NCBI GenBank assembly: GCA_949318235.1
Contig: OX439133.1
Location: 8,613,637-8,677,636, forward strand
Direction of reading: 5' to 3'
Length of the DNA stretch: 64,000 bases
From: Ecdyonurus torrentis
Taxonomy: Eukaryota; Arthropoda; Insecta; Ephemeroptera; Heptageniidae
The notes beneath the pieces were generated by a model. It had not been told where the DNA came from, ran no database searches, and saw only the letters and a program-made list of their open reading frames with translations. The number at the start of each line of letters is the position of its first letter. Positions within the stretch are counted from its first letter, which is position 1. The translations under genes were made by a program, and so were the position numbers. Below are positions 30,479-42,325 of this stretch, piece by piece.

Positions 30479-31819
30479 TTTACGTGTCTGTGTACAATTA
30501 AGGGGGTAGGTGACCGACTGATATCTCGCAAACTAGGACGGTTGCGAATAATAATATTAACACAAAGTAAAGAAGAAATGTTACTTAAAAGTTTAGTTAT
30601 GTCAAACATGTGAAAACACGATCAAAATTTTAAGTTATTACACTTTAAAGATAACATGTAAATGTGGAAATTTAAAATTGAGCGGGAAATTTTAGTCAAA
30701 TTAGAAACTTTTTTTGCAATTAAAAATGTAATTAAAAATTGTTTTGGTATTAAAAAAAATATTTTAAATTTACTTGATTTTATTTGAAAATTATAGTGTT
30801 GGTTTTAATGAAATTAAATCATGTACAAAAAATTACTGGGAAAATATAGTTCTTCTTTTAGCGATTTCCGGTCCAAGTCGGTCCCCCACCGCCTTAAGGC
30901 AGAGACAGATTGGTCATCATAAGCAGGGCCGGCTTGGGGCACGTTGGCCCGGTCTGCCAATCTGGTAATTGGCCCGCATATGCTGGGGGGTCTGGGGGGC
31001 GCCAGCCCCCCAGCTTGCGCCGCAGGCGAATTTTTTTTTAAAAGGGGGCGTGGCACTGGTTTTTACGCTAATTTTGAATTAAATTTTAATTTTTTCACAT
31101 TTTTTAAAATAATGTATAACACTATTATATTGAAAAATAAGTATGCAATTGAACCATGACATTATTTTGATATACTACGATCTACATGACATGACCTTCG
31201 GCCACCTTAAAAAAAATAGTAGACAAAAAAATTGATGTATGATAGAAAACAAACTATATTGAAGGAAATTGTTATAATGTAATGATTTAATTGAAGTATG
31301 GGGGAAAAAAGAAAAAAAGGGGGGGGGGGGGCAGAACAGGGATTTGTAAATTTATAATTATAGGTGTAGATAACTTAAAATTTTTTCGAATGGTTTGACT
31401 TGAAAAAGCTTGATTTTGAGCTTAAATTTGAAAAAAACGAGCCATTACTTGGGGAAATCAATATTTAGGCCAAAATTTAAAAAAAAAAAAAAAGCTCTTG
31501 AACCTGTGTGTCAAAAAAAAAAAAAAAAAAAAAAAGGCTCAATTCTCATTATATATAAAAATTTATTTTTATTTTGAAGACAAAAGTTGTAAATTATTAT
31601 TATTTTTAAGTATTAACAATTGATTTTACATGCTATAGAGAATTATAAATATATTGTACTAAAAAAAAAAAGTTTTATCCTTTTTTTTTATCTTGTATTC
31701 TTTGCAAATGCTTTTTTTTTAACGAGTCATTTACGGGCTCATCTCGTGTTTAGAAATATATCTTTAACAATAAATATATATTTTTATAAATAATATAAAT
31801 AAAATATAAATATAGGGCT

Positions 31820-32941
31820 ATGAATTTAATAACTTTCCAATATATAATATTTTATTCGAGTGAACATTCATGTATGATGTGGAGTGTATTAGATGAATAT
31901 GGGGTGAGAGGGAAGTTACTTGAGGGTGTGAAAGCCATGTATGCAGGTAGTAAGGCATGTGTGAGAGTAAACGGAAAGTTGAGTGAGTGGTTTAAAGTGG
32001 GTAGAGGCGTTAGGCAAGGATGTGTGATGTCGCCGTGGTTATTCAATATTTTCATGGATAAATGTATAAAGTTGGCTGGAAAGTATGGAAGTGGAGTAAA
32101 CGTAGGTTTATTAATGGTGTGGATGTTGTTATACGCTGATGATGCGTTGATGGTGGCTGAGAGTGAGGAAGAATTGCAAGAGATGATTGATAGGTTGGAA
32201 GAAAGCACAGAACAAATGGATCTGAGAATAAATGTTGGGAAAACTAAAGTAATGGTATTTGGTGGAGAAAATGATGATGGAAATGAATTCACACTGAATG
32301 GAGAAAAGCTGGAAAGAGTGAAAGAGTTTGTATATTTGGGAAGATTATATCAAGAGAATGGAAGTATAGATGGGGAGATTGAGAGGAGAGTGGCGGCAGG
32401 TAGGAAAGTAGTTGGCAGCATGGCAGGATTGGCCAAGAGTGATGCTTTATCAAACAAAGCAAAACTTACAGTGTACAATTCTGTCTTACTCCCAACTATC
32501 TTATATGGTTCTGAATCATGGGTATGTCAGAGTAGGCATATGAGTAGGGTGAATGCTGTTGGTATGAGTTTTCTCAGAAGTATGTGTGGTAAAACAAGAT
32601 TAGATAGGGTAAGGAATACTTGGGTGTTGGAGAAATGTGGAGTAAAAGAAACTGTGACTGAGAAGTATGAGAACAGTGTATTACGGTGGTTTGGTCATGT
32701 TGAGAGAATGGGTGACGAAAGAATAGCAAAGCAGGTATTTCATAGTAGAGTGGATGGAAGGAGAGATAGAGGCAGACCTAAAACATCATGGTCTGAGGTG
32801 GTTGGAAGATGTTTGAAAAATAAGAATGTACGCAGTATGAAATGCAAAAGGAAATGTATGAAACAAGGTATGAGACTGGCGGAAGCAAGTGAAGTATGTC
32901 AGGATAGGAAGTTGTGGAGGTCTATCACTGGGTCAGGATAA
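31820..32941 (+). CDS. LINE reverse transcriptase, C-terminal part (373 aa open frame)
   Basis: The frame is intact to a TAA stop. It shows the fingers/palm motifs GRGVRQGCVMSPWLFNIFMD and the catalytic LLYADDALMVAE (YADD). It also has the thumb INVGKTKVMVFGG and YGSESWVCQ, and a C-terminal region with WFGHVERM and GRPKTSW, as in RTE-type elements. Only the first 10-15 residues come from flanking DNA. With the N-terminal endonuclease absent it is a truncated, probably inactive copy. The open frame implies a fairly recent insertion. Confidence 0.9.
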   Translation: MNLITFQYIIFYSSEHSCMMWSVLDEYGVRGKLLEGVKAMYAGSKACVRVNGKLSEWFKVGRGVRQGCVMSPWLFNIFMDKCIKLAGKYGSGVNVGLLMVWMLLYADDALMVAESEEELQEMIDRLEESTEQMDLRINVGKTKVMVFGGENDDGNEFTLNGEKLERVKEFVYLGRLYQENGSIDGEIERRVAAGRKVVGSMAGLAKSDALSNKAKLTVYNSVLLPTILYGSESWVCQSRHMSRVNAVGMSFLRSMCGKTRLDRVRNTWVLEKCGVKETVTEKYENSVLRWFGHVERMGDERIAKQVFHSRVDGRRDRGRPKTSWSEVVGRCLKNKNVRSMKCKRKCMKQGMRLAEASEVCQDRKLWRSITGSG

Positions 32942-33012
32942 AACATCTGTGTTGTTGGCTTACCCCGAAAGGGATTTATAGCGTCATGATATGTATGTAT
33001 GTATGTATGTAT
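31850..33012 (+). mobile_element. 5'-truncated RTE-like LINE with (ATGT)n tail
   Basis: The insert starts at the 5' truncation of the reverse transcriptase and ends with a short 3' UTR and TATGTATGTATGTATGT. A short microsatellite tail is usual for RTE-clade LINEs. The endonuclease domain is missing, so it cannot move on its own. It sits inside the hAT-like element. Confidence 0.72.
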
Positions 33013-33464
33013 TTACATACTATAGTGCAAGAAGTATTGAAAAAAACGCAAATACGACGGCTTAAAAAGAAGGGTTTAATATAAACTATGATAATTAAAA
33101 AAATGATATCACTTCTTTTCAAATAATAAAAAAGTGAGCTATTTTTCAAAGTACCTTTGAACTTTTTTTAATTGATTTTTTTTTCCATCAGAACCAAAGG
33201 CCCGCAAAAGCAAAGTCCCTATCCAGGAGCCTGCGGATTAACTTGTACGGCCTTATGCCTAGCTGGCCCAAGTGCATAAAAAAATTTAGTTGGCTTGCAA
33301 TGATCTCAATGCATTTTTTTTTATTATTATTTTTTTTTTAGTTACAATAAAAATGCGCATTTCAAGTAATTTGTGTGCATGCATCATAGATTAAATTCAT
33401 ATGATACAAAATTAAATTAAAAAAAATATGCTGGCAAAGGTTTTAAAGTTTAGTTGATTTTTCT

Positions 33465-33469
<5 letters not shown>

Positions 33470-33495
<26 letters not shown>

Positions 33496-33510
33496 TTTTT
33501 TTTTTTTTTT
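33470..33510. repeat. CT dinucleotide and poly-T tract
   Basis: (TC)n at about 33469-33487 runs into a T homopolymer. A similar TTCTTTC/poly-T tract is at 33766-33820. Confidence 0.7.
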
Positions 33511-34403
33511 TACTAATTAAGAGCAAGCAAAAAGGCCCGCAAAGTCAAAAGCCCGGGCCGCGGGATCCCGGCCTTACGTCTTATGCCAAGCCGGCCCTGA
33601 TCAGATTCATTATCAGAATTTTCACTTTCACTACGTATATTATAATTTTTTGCATAACTAAGATTTTCATTTCTCTGCTCTGTCTCTGAATTAAATAAAC
33701 TGTAGAAGTAGAAAAACTATTATATTGTGCTGCAAACTTTTGAGTAAATTTAAATTATTGTCTTCTTCTTCTTTCTTTCATTCTTTCTTTCTTTCTTTTT
33801 TTTTTTTTTTTTTTTTTTTTCTGGCCCGCTTGGCCCGCAATGACGTTGGCCCGGTCTGCGATCGCAGACCTCGTCTTATGGCCAAGCCGGCCCTGATCAT
33901 AAGGATTGGGTCAGAATATCGTTGCTGCACACTCCACCGCACTCCACAGTCAAACCAGATTATACATGTAATACTGTAATAACATTTATGCATAACACAA
34001 ATATAAAAAAAAATCAAATGTACAGTATTAGTATTAAAAATATAAAATAATTTTAAATTAAAAATTATTGTTATTATTGAACAATTATAGTTGATGTATT
34101 TAGTGGATATTCTTTAAAATGTATTCTTTTTATATACAATACTACCTTTTACCTGAGAAGTGTATTGAAACTGTATTCATTTACTACCCATATGTATTCA
34201 CTCAAAAAAAGGCAATAAAAAGTTAGTATTCTTTTTGTATTTATCCAGGAAAAGTAATCATTTTGTATTGACTGTATCTTAAACAGTTAGGTTAAATTGA
34301 GAGGTTGTACACCTGATTTTACCCAATAATTAAAAAGTCATTTATTATTATTAATATTATTATTGTTGCTGCCATGATTAAACTTTTTACCAGATATGCT
34401 AAT

Positions 34404-34560
34404 AGCCAGTGGCGTAACTTCAAAAATTTGGCCAGGGGAAAAAATCTGACACGGGCCCCCCGTAAGGGGGACAGTGCCGGGGAGGAGTGGGGATGCGCCC
34501 CGCAGGTAAAACATTTTGAAAAAGGGGGCGTGGCACTGAAATTTTAAGCTATTTTTTTAT
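34404..34560. mobile_element. One end of a CAGTGGCGTAAC-type DNA transposon
   Basis: CCAGTGGCGTAACTTC followed by GGCCCCCCGTAAGGGGG is a terminus seen in many hAT-like elements. The phrase AAAAAGGGGGCGTGGCACTG also occurs inside the hAT-like element at 31040. The opposite end was not found. Confidence 0.4.
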
Positions 34561-34822
34561 AATGAAAATTAAAAAGTGTCACTAAGATGGGGGGGAAAAA
34601 ATCGTTAAAATGGCCTATCATACATGATTTTAATTTTTGTCAATAATTAATTTTTGTTATAAATAGAAAAAATACATATTATGTATGAAGAAGACATTTA
34701 TAGAAAATTTAATTAAAAGGTGGTGAAAGTTAAAAAATGTAGTTAATGTTAATACCCTCTGTCACAAAATGCATATTATTTGATTGACGGGACTTGAATA
34801 CGAGTGCAACCAGTAATATACT

Positions 34823-35212
34823 GAGCTGGTATGGCCGAGTGGTGAAGGCAGCTGACTCGTAACTCTGTAATCTTCACCGAGTATAGGTTCGAGCCACTGC
34901 TGGGTGCGTATGTGAAGTGTGAGAGCATGTTTACATGCATTTCATGACGACGCACGGCATTCGGGAGGTGCATGATTGATGTGATTGCACCGACCAGCCT
35001 GCCTAGATGTTTCCACGGTTTCTCTAGGCTGTCATGGCGAATGCCGGGCTGTGTACTTAGGCCGTGGCCGGCCCGTGTGTGCTTTTCCAATAATTGGAAA
35101 GTCCTTACCTGTCGATAAGACAATGTCTTGAGTGGGACTGGGATTGGTGTAGCAATCTAACACAATATGGCAAGCAAAAAAAAATAAAAAATAATAATAA
35201 TAATAATAACTG
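34823..35212 (+). mobile_element. tRNA-derived SINE, full length
   Basis: GAGCTGGTATGGCCGAGTGGTGAAGGC looks like a tRNA 5' half with box A. GGTTCGAGCC at about 34888 is box B. A central domain (CTCTAGGCTGTCATGGCGAATGCCGGGCTG) and an A/AAT-rich tail (35167-35210) follow. A 5'-truncated copy of the central domain lies at 52359-52536. The family name is unknown to me. Confidence 0.82.
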
Positions 35213-35569
35213 ACTCCTAGCTTTTATATGCCTTTCTCTTAAAAAATGGGCTCAAATGTAAATTGGTTGTGTGTTCGACAAATTTTTAAATACCTATATG
35301 ATGAGTTTTTGGTAGTGCTTAACACCCTAAAACCTTCTGTTTAAAATTATGTCTTATAATTGCAATGTTATTTCGTCCCCTGAGGACCCAATGTGACCCA
35401 GCTGACTGGTACCATAATGACAGTATAATAATATAATGTTGTTGTTGTTGCAAGATTATTATAATACAATATTGCAAGCTAACGTATACAAATAAATATT
35501 AGGAAAAAAATTGTCTTTGCGATAATTGATAATTAAAAAGATTTGATAAAAAAAATAGATAGATTTGAA

Positions 35570-35735
35570 AAATTGGGGAATGGGAGATAGTATGAGCTTA
35601 TACAGGGACGCGAGGTAGAGAAAATATTCTGAATCAGGCCGCAATTAAATATATAAGCATATGTAAAGCGGCTCATATTGCTCTGTAGAAAGTGTCATTT
35701 TCAGCACCTCATCTCTAGCCATGGACAGCTGTTTC
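35570..35735 (-). repeat. Dispersed repeat, family I, copy 3 (inverted)
   Basis: TTGGGGAATGGGAGATAGTATGAGC...CAGGGACGCGAGGTAGAG...GCGGCTCATATTGCTC...AGCCATGGACAGCTG is the reverse complement of the copies at 8221-8490 and 17582-17745. A related weaker copy follows at 35760-35880. Confidence 0.55.
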
Positions 35736-36030
35736 AGATAATAAAATATATGGTAGAAAATCTCATAGATTAGGAAAAATTGTGTAGTGGGAGAAAGTAA
35801 CGCACTTTGACTGATGACAGGGATGCCGGGGTAGAGAAAAATATTTCTAACCCAAGGCAATAAATATTAATGCATAGAACATTGATATAAGTGTATGTAG
35901 TCTTGTATAAGCAGACTTCACATGTCTCTGTGATGAAGTAAAGTGATTTTCTTCTTTTATAGATAATGTCATTATGATGTGACGAAAGATCTCGGTTATA
36001 TAAACCATTTATAGCTATAACTGTGTGCCA

Positions 36031-36110
36031 CGTGAGACATCAACTTCACCATGGAACTTCTACTGTGGCAAGGCCTTTGCTGGTATCACTCTACTCCTTA
36101 TCATTATTAT
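36031..36110. repeat. Half of a family C foldback repeat
   Basis: CGTGAGACATCAACTTC...GAACTTCTACTGTGGCAAGGCCTTTGCTGGTATC matches the right arm of the family C hairpins. The left arm is absent. Confidence 0.55.
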
Positions 36111-36264
36111 TGATCCTAATGGACCACTTGCAATAAAAAGTTTTTTAGTTGTTGCAACAAGGGAAAACAATTTTTCCATAAGAAATGCATTAAGAATATT
36201 TCAAATTATTTTAAAAAGTTTGTTCATTGCAAGTGGTTTTTTTTTTATATTGATTTATATAAAG

Positions 36265-36432
36265 TAAACTCTTGATTTTGTGAAATCGCAAGGGACCCAG
36301 AAAATAGCCATTTCACAAAATTGAATTTCATAAAATTGAGAGCTTCAACATTGCCATGCTTATAGTGAAATCTGCTGCGGACTCAACTGAGCAATTCACA
36401 GAATTTAACTACACAAAATTGAGAGTTTACAG
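36265..36432. repeat. Short foldback repeat
   Basis: GTAAACTCTTGATTTTGTGAAAT is mirrored by CACAAAATTGAGAGTTTAC, with two more copies of the ACAAAATTGA core between. It may be a MITE of about 168 bp. Confidence 0.5.
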
Positions 36433-37526
36433 TACATACATAGGGCATACTTTCATATGTACAGTATATGAAATTGCTTAAGCAAGAGCTTGCTGCTCTC
36501 TAATTGTAAACATTAGATATGTGACAATGAATTATGAAATCTATAGCCATTAGGCTTCTATGGGACGATTTTGCCATCTCAATTTTCACTAAATATTTTG
36601 TTACAGTACAATGATCTTTATAATTTTTACTGACAATGAGATATATAGGATATAGACCATGTATGGTACTTCAAATAGGTTTTAGAACCATGACATTTCT
36701 ACAATAATGAGCCGGTTAAAAAAAAAAAAATCACCCCTATAGAGTAAAAGTCATCCCATCTTATGATCTTATGGATTTTTTTTTATATAAGTATATGTGT
36801 GGGAGATAAATTAATAGGGATACAAAATTCAAACCACAGGGCTTCAGCATGCTGATTAGTGATTCATAGTCATGAGATGTCCAATTCAGGATATGCGGTA
36901 CTACAAAATTATATTTCTAAAAATTTCAAAGCTTGATATATACACTTTTTCCGACACTAGTTAGAGCAGATACACTGATACAGTGTAATTAACAATGTAA
37001 AGTCAACTGTGATAGGCTAGTAGGTTTTTAGCATGCTCTTTGATTGGTTTAGCACTGCGGATACAGCTTTTAGCGGGAAAAACCTTGTTTTGGCCAGAGG
37101 ATACACATACAGTCCACGCCAGCTAAGGATGCAACCAATAAGAGAGCACCTAAAAACTCTCCATTAAGTTAACATTACCCCACCTCCTAGTGACCTTGAA
37201 AGCTTGAGCGTCTATTGGCTGTCCAGGGAAAATCGATAAATTGCCTACATTCTTACGTGATTTCTAGTGTAGTGATGATGTTAAAGCTATACCACTTTTC
37301 TACTTTTAGCCGGTTTGTTGACTTTCATGCACCTATGTTTACAGCTACAGCCATAGAAACGCATGTACATTTATTGTACATGATAACAGCTAGGTACTGT
37401 ATAAAAAAACTACTACACATATTTCCTTATGTAGAAGTGTTTTATACCTGGTGTCATAATAAATGCAGATCCGTGTTTCTATGGCTATTACGTGCGTGAA
37501 AGTAAGCAATCCCATCAACAGAAGAT

Positions 37527-37638
37527 TAATGCTGTTCGTAAACCCTGTTCTCTTGTACCAAAAAATGCGCATTCCATTTGAATAACCATAGGCGATCGTC
37601 ATTTTTGGTGCAGAGAACAGGGTTTAGGAACAGCATTA
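37527..37638. mobile_element. 112-bp MITE, family H, copy 2
   Basis: The terminal repeats TAATGCTGTTCG and AGGAACAGCATTA match those at 21164-21275. The core (AATGCGCATTCCATTTGA...GCGATCGTC) is in the reverse orientation. Confidence 0.75.
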
Positions 37639-37640
37639 GT

Positions 37641-37955
37641 GTGTGCACATGATGTCATTCTGAGTGCTTTTCGATACTCTTCTTAAGCAATGAATAACAT
37701 TGTTCAGCATAGGACAAATGTAGTTTCTGGCTATTTTCTTTGGAAAATCAGCTATTTTTTTTTTTTTGTTATTATAATTTTTTTTGCTTACATGAAACCT
37801 AACTCAACTTTTTAATCACATCAATTCTCTCAAAAAAAAAATTGCTACCTAAGTATTTTTAAACTGGCAAAATGTGCTATTTTCCCATACCTGCCTGTGT
37901 TATTAGTACATACTCACTTATGGCGTTGACTTTAACATGAATGAAACCACCCTAT
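37641..37955. mobile_element. Family F MITE, copy 1
   Basis: The copy reads CATGATGTCATTCTGAG... GTTCAGCATAGGACAAA... TTCCCATACC... TGGCGTTGACTTTAACATGAATGAAACCACCCTAT. This is the layout of copies at 47975, 48422, 49229, 62662 and 63786. It adjoins family H copy 2. Confidence 0.65.
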
Positions 37956-38034
37956 TTGTAAACAGCATTGATAGATACGTACATTTGAAAATTTGGAGAG
38001 GAATGGAAGTATAGAAGATAAAACTAGAAATTAC

Positions 38035-38191
38035 CTTATTCACGATCAGATGTTTTCTATGTCTCTCATCCATCTGTCCACCAAATCAAGGTAGTTTTCT
38101 TTTTAGTCTTGTAGTAAACATCTTTCCTCAAATGTGCTGGTAATGGTGATAAAGTGTCCATCTTATTTGACGTATCAATTCCCATTCTGAC
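38035..38191 (-). CDS. Possible small exon of an unrecognised gene, with apparent 1-bp frameshift
   Basis: Flanked by a good acceptor (TTTTCAG) and donor (AAG/GTAATT), this stretch reads RMGIDTSNKMDTLSPLPAHL, then RKDVYYKTKK. It then falls out of frame. In another frame it continues ENYLDLVDRWMRDIENI and a stop. One extra A in the AAAAA run would join the two halves, so either the exon is decayed or a homopolymer base was lost in assembly. The sequence looks like real protein rather than translated repeat. I do not recognise the family and found no sure neighbour exons. Confidence 0.35.
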
Positions 38192-38221
38192 CTGAAAACA
38201 TTGAAAGATTATTATTATTAT

Positions 38222-38412
38222 TTTTTTATTAAAATTAAACACAATGCGTGTACAACATACGTCTAAACATTCAATATATTAAACAACATACTCATAAACT
38301 GCCTGGGTCAATAAAGAAATCTTATTATTCTTATTCATTACATATAATAATATCAAAATCAAATAACAGTATTATACATGCTGATCGGTGCCGAGGGCAC
38401 CAATCGTATTGT
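38222..38412 (-). mobile_element. Inverted copy of the retroelement 3' end at 13208
   Basis: TTTATTAAAATTAAACACAATGCGTGTACAACATACG...GTATTATACATGCTGATCGGTGCCGAGGGCA is the reverse complement of the stretch ending at 13455. Confidence 0.55.
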
Positions 38413-40580
38413 GTATCGAAAGATTAAATTATTTATTTATTTATTTTATTTAAAAAAAAAAATGTTATTGATAAAAATATATTTTTAGTTATTTTAAATT
38501 TAGGTATGTCTATCATAATAGTACAAAATAAATATTGTAATTATAGTAATGTGTACAATGAGAAATTTTAAACTTAAATCAGCTTAGTTTAGGTAAGCTT
38601 TGAACTATGTACTGTTGTACTATGTACTGCTGCTATAAACAGTCTATATCCCAGTATCCAAAATTTATGCATCAGCTATCAGGGATAGTAAACGGCCACC
38701 AGCATTTTTGTATTGTTCAAATTTAAATTGTAATATCCCCACAGTACAAATTTGAAAAAATAATAATAATAATAATAAGACCAACACCCTCGTAATGTGC
38801 ACATATCAGACAATAAATGTGTCAAGTTTTAAATTTTCAAATGTTAATTGCAAAGTTAAAAATCTTCACAGCTGTTTACTATCCGTGATGATCGACATAC
38901 TATACTATGGGTCGCCGCAAGAGTATGCCCATACTATGGGTATACAGTACTCTTGTGTTGGTTAAAGTATAATAAGACTTCATCTTGTTTTCAAGCAATA
39001 TAAACAATCAATCCTTTATCATGCTTAGTTCTGATAATGACTGGCTTCATTCTTTCACCAGAGCATGACAGAGTATGCAACAGTATTGATCTATAATCAA
39101 TTCATGGCAGTATGTAAAATGGATATTTAAATCTTATTTAACCATTAACCTCAGACATAGAGGGACTTTTTTTTTTTTTTTTTTTTTTTTCACCATAAGT
39201 TTGTATTGCCTTCAATAGCATGGGTACCAAATTTCAAATCTATTTGCAAATCGGATATGTGATAAAAGAAATAACACGGTGAGCATAGGATGTGTCCTAT
39301 GTTCCCGATGTTATTTTTTCTCACATAACTGACTATCGAGTCAAAAAAAGTTTCACCACGTCTGAGGTGAATCCTTCTCTTTTAATTATGATCCAGCCTC
39401 AGTGCAGCCTTTAAAATAACAAATAATGATCTAACGGTGCTGGACAATAGGAAATTATGGACCCTAACCTTTTCCCGCGCGCTTCACTCCAATGAATTGG
39501 AAGAAATATTGAATTGAGAGTATGTACATAACGTACAGTTTGATGCTACCAGTACATTACATACCATCAATAACAGTAATCTTTACCCTCGGCATTCAAA
39601 TTTTCAATAATATACATAGCTTTATTATGATTGGTAATTATTGGTTCAGGATTCAGGATGAAATAATAATATGTAATTGTTTATGTTTTTAATGCTATAT
39701 ATCATACGTCTGCCCGATTGAGTGTGTTAGATAGTTGGTTATTCCGTTTTGCATCAAATTTTTATTCAACATTATATAATTATGATCGCACATATTATGC
39801 ATATAATAAAAAAAATTGTATTTTCTAAATAATGGAAATTACATATGTACATAATGAATACATACATACATACCGGGTAAACTTCGATTATATACATAGG
39901 AAAAATGTGAATTAAAATTTTCCGATTATTTTGCAGTTTTTATGAAATTTATTAAATGCAATCTTCAGCCAAAAAATATGTAACGTTATATTTTTTAGTC
40001 CTAAACAGTCTTAAACCTAAATCACTTATGGTGTGGGGAACCTAAACGTACCGAAAGTTATCCTCACAGTCATCCTCAAAATTGTATAAAATTGCAGTAG
40101 TGCCAACTTTATAAAGTTATCACTAAAATGAACTAAATCCTGTGAGGATGTGAGGACGGGTCACGGGTGAGGATAAAGAATAGAAAGGCGCGTAAACTGG
40201 ATTAAGTTTCAAAGTGATATTTAATATAGGACAGAATGAAAGTGATGAAAGTGTTTTCCTAATGTTCCAATGAATCAAGGCAAGAAAAAGCGGCAATTAT
40301 ATTATAATACAGTAGAACGATAGAAATCAAAATTGAAGATAGGCTTTGTAACGCTAACATAATTTATAAAGAACATCTACACTTTATTTTATATGAATAT
40401 ATAATAATAATTTAAATAAATATAATTTCAAATATATATATATATATATAATATATATAGGCCTATATATTCAAATAATCTTATATAATGCTTAAAAATT
40501 AGATATATTTAGGATTATATTATAATATATATATATTGGAATGCATATAAATATACTCGTCATATCTATTATATACTTCA
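38413..40580. other. Intergenic AT-rich DNA
   Basis: No gene is seen. The stretch has a T homopolymer (39168-39191), ATT trinucleotide runs and TATA repeats (40431-40460). Paired phrases near 39241-39360 (GTGATAAAAGAAATAACA / TGTTATTTTTTCTCACAT) suggest another decayed foldback element. Confidence 0.4.
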
Positions 40581-40584
40581 TTTA

Positions 40585-41290
40585 TTTTCTCCAAAGTCAA
40601 GATTTTATATAGGGAGCACACTTCAGATTAAAAAAAAATATAAATATATATAAAAAAAATAGAAATGCTATTTTTTTATTAATGAATCGTCTTTATCAGT
40701 TCAATAACTGTAAAATCACGAAGTTTCAAGAAAACCTACCGGTTTTTAAACATTTGAGAGCCAAAAGAAATCAATTTAACGAATCAGAATAGTAGCCTAT
40801 ACATATATGTATATAGTCCTTCAAAACTGACTGTAAAAAGTTTAAAAACCGGTAGATTCTCTTTAAACTTTGTGTAATCAAAGATTATTAATATTCTTAT
40901 TAGAATAATTAATAAAAAAATTGCATTTATACTTTCTTCTATTTTTAAAACTTAATTTATTTTCTCAAACGTCAAGATTTTAGGAAGCACACTTCGGATT
41001 AAAAAAAAAAATTATAAAAACAGGGAAATGCTATTTTTTTATTAATGAATCTTCTTTATCAGTTCATTAACTGTAAAAACACGAAGTTTCAAGAAAATCT
41101 ACCGGTTTTTAAACTTTTTACAGTCAGTTATGAAGGACTATACATATATGCATAGGCTACTATTCTGAGTCGTTAAGTTGATTTCCCTTGGCTGTCAAAA
41201 GTTTAAAAACCGGTAGATTTTCTTGAAACTTCGTATTTTTCAGTTAATGAACTGATAAAGAAGATTCATTAATAAAAAAATAGCATTTCC
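40585..41290. repeat. Two tandem hairpin-element copies with cores in opposite orientation
   Basis: The flank TTTATTTTCTC..A.GTCAAGATTTTA...AGCACACTTC and the arm ATTAATGAATC...TCTACCGGTTTTTAAAC occur twice in direct orientation (at 40585 and 40960). The core between the two ACCGGT-containing arms reads AATAGTAGCCTATACATATATG in the first copy. In the second copy (41028-41288) it is the reverse complement. Confidence 0.75.
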
Positions 41291-42160
41291 ATTTTTTTAT
41301 AATATTTTTTATTCACTCTGGAATATGTTCACTTTTTTAGTACTATTAGAAACTTTTACATCGATGGCAGTTGGTACACCTGGAAATTTTTGATGAGGAT
41401 GAGGAAAACTTCATTTCGGTGGAACCTAAGCGTCCCTAAAAGACGCCGGTAAATAAAACCGTTATAAAGCTAATATTAACAAGAAACCTACCTTTCTAAA
41501 TTGACTCGGACGTATTTATATAAAAGTAATCTACATAAAATATTAAATTCTTTCAGTACTTTAATAGTTATTTTCAATTTTCTGACAAAAAAGAATTTTT
41601 CACAACATGTGTAAACATTAAACAAGGAAAAATATAACACCTGTTTTCTAATGCGCAATCTGAAATAAAATATGGCGGCATTTTTAAATGTTAAAAATAT
41701 TCACAGCTTATTCTTTCGTTGGTGCTTTTTTTATTATTATTATCCATGATTATTATTATTATATTTATTTTATTTTGTACGGATTTTGGTTTTGTATATT
41801 AGAGAATTGTATAAACAAAATCACTGATGTTATTTAAATTTCATCTCCCCAACAGCCAGCCAACAGCAACAGCACTTAACATACGAAAGATTGGAATGGC
41901 GTATTACTTCTGAAGAAATTTCATAATTTTTAAAATTAATATTATATTATACAACCCAAATTTGATATTTTTAAAGATTCTTTTATTTTTTTTAATTATA
42001 TTTAAATATTTTATTATGAATATTTTACTGTTTTTATTATTTTGAATAAAACAGTAACTTTTTTTTTTATTGATGGTGAATATTTTCATTATTGCTTTGC
42101 AATAATATACTGCTTTTATTTAAGTTATTAATTATTAATGTTATTTTATATGAATTATAA

Positions 42161-42325
42161 ATTCATTCATTCATTCATTCATTCATTCATTCATTCATTC
42201 ATTCATTCATTCATTCATTCATTCATTCATTCATTCATTCATTCATTCATTCATTCATTCATTCATTCATTCATTCATTCATTCATTCATTCATTCATTC
42301 ATTCATTCATTCATTCATTCATTCA
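42161..42325. repeat. (ATTC)n microsatellite
   Basis: About 41 uninterrupted ATTC units. The long Ile-His-Ser-Phe open frame across it is an artefact. Confidence 0.98.

Larger units (their letters stand above)
30924..33895. mobile_element. hAT-like element with intact 8-bp target duplication, enclosing a LINE
   Basis: CAGGGCCGGCTTGG at the left is mirrored by CCAAGCCGGCCCTG at the right. The flanks are the identical octamer ATCATAAG (30916-30923 and 33896-33903). Eight-base duplications and CAGGG-type ends are typical of hAT transposons. A second right-type end (GCCAAGCCGGCCCTG) at 33583-33599 shows an internal duplication or a nested relative. No transposase is left; the inside is A/T runs and a LINE. 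Confidence 0.82.

Noticed and set aside
31852..32292. 146-residue frame antisense to the reverse transcriptase
   Set aside because: It is a shadow of the LINE coding strand.
34823..34900. Possible tRNA gene
   Set aside because: Boxes A and B are present, but the sequence continues into a SINE body with an A-rich tail and the acceptor stem does not pair.
34776..35123. 115-residue frame
   Set aside because: It is antisense to the SINE.
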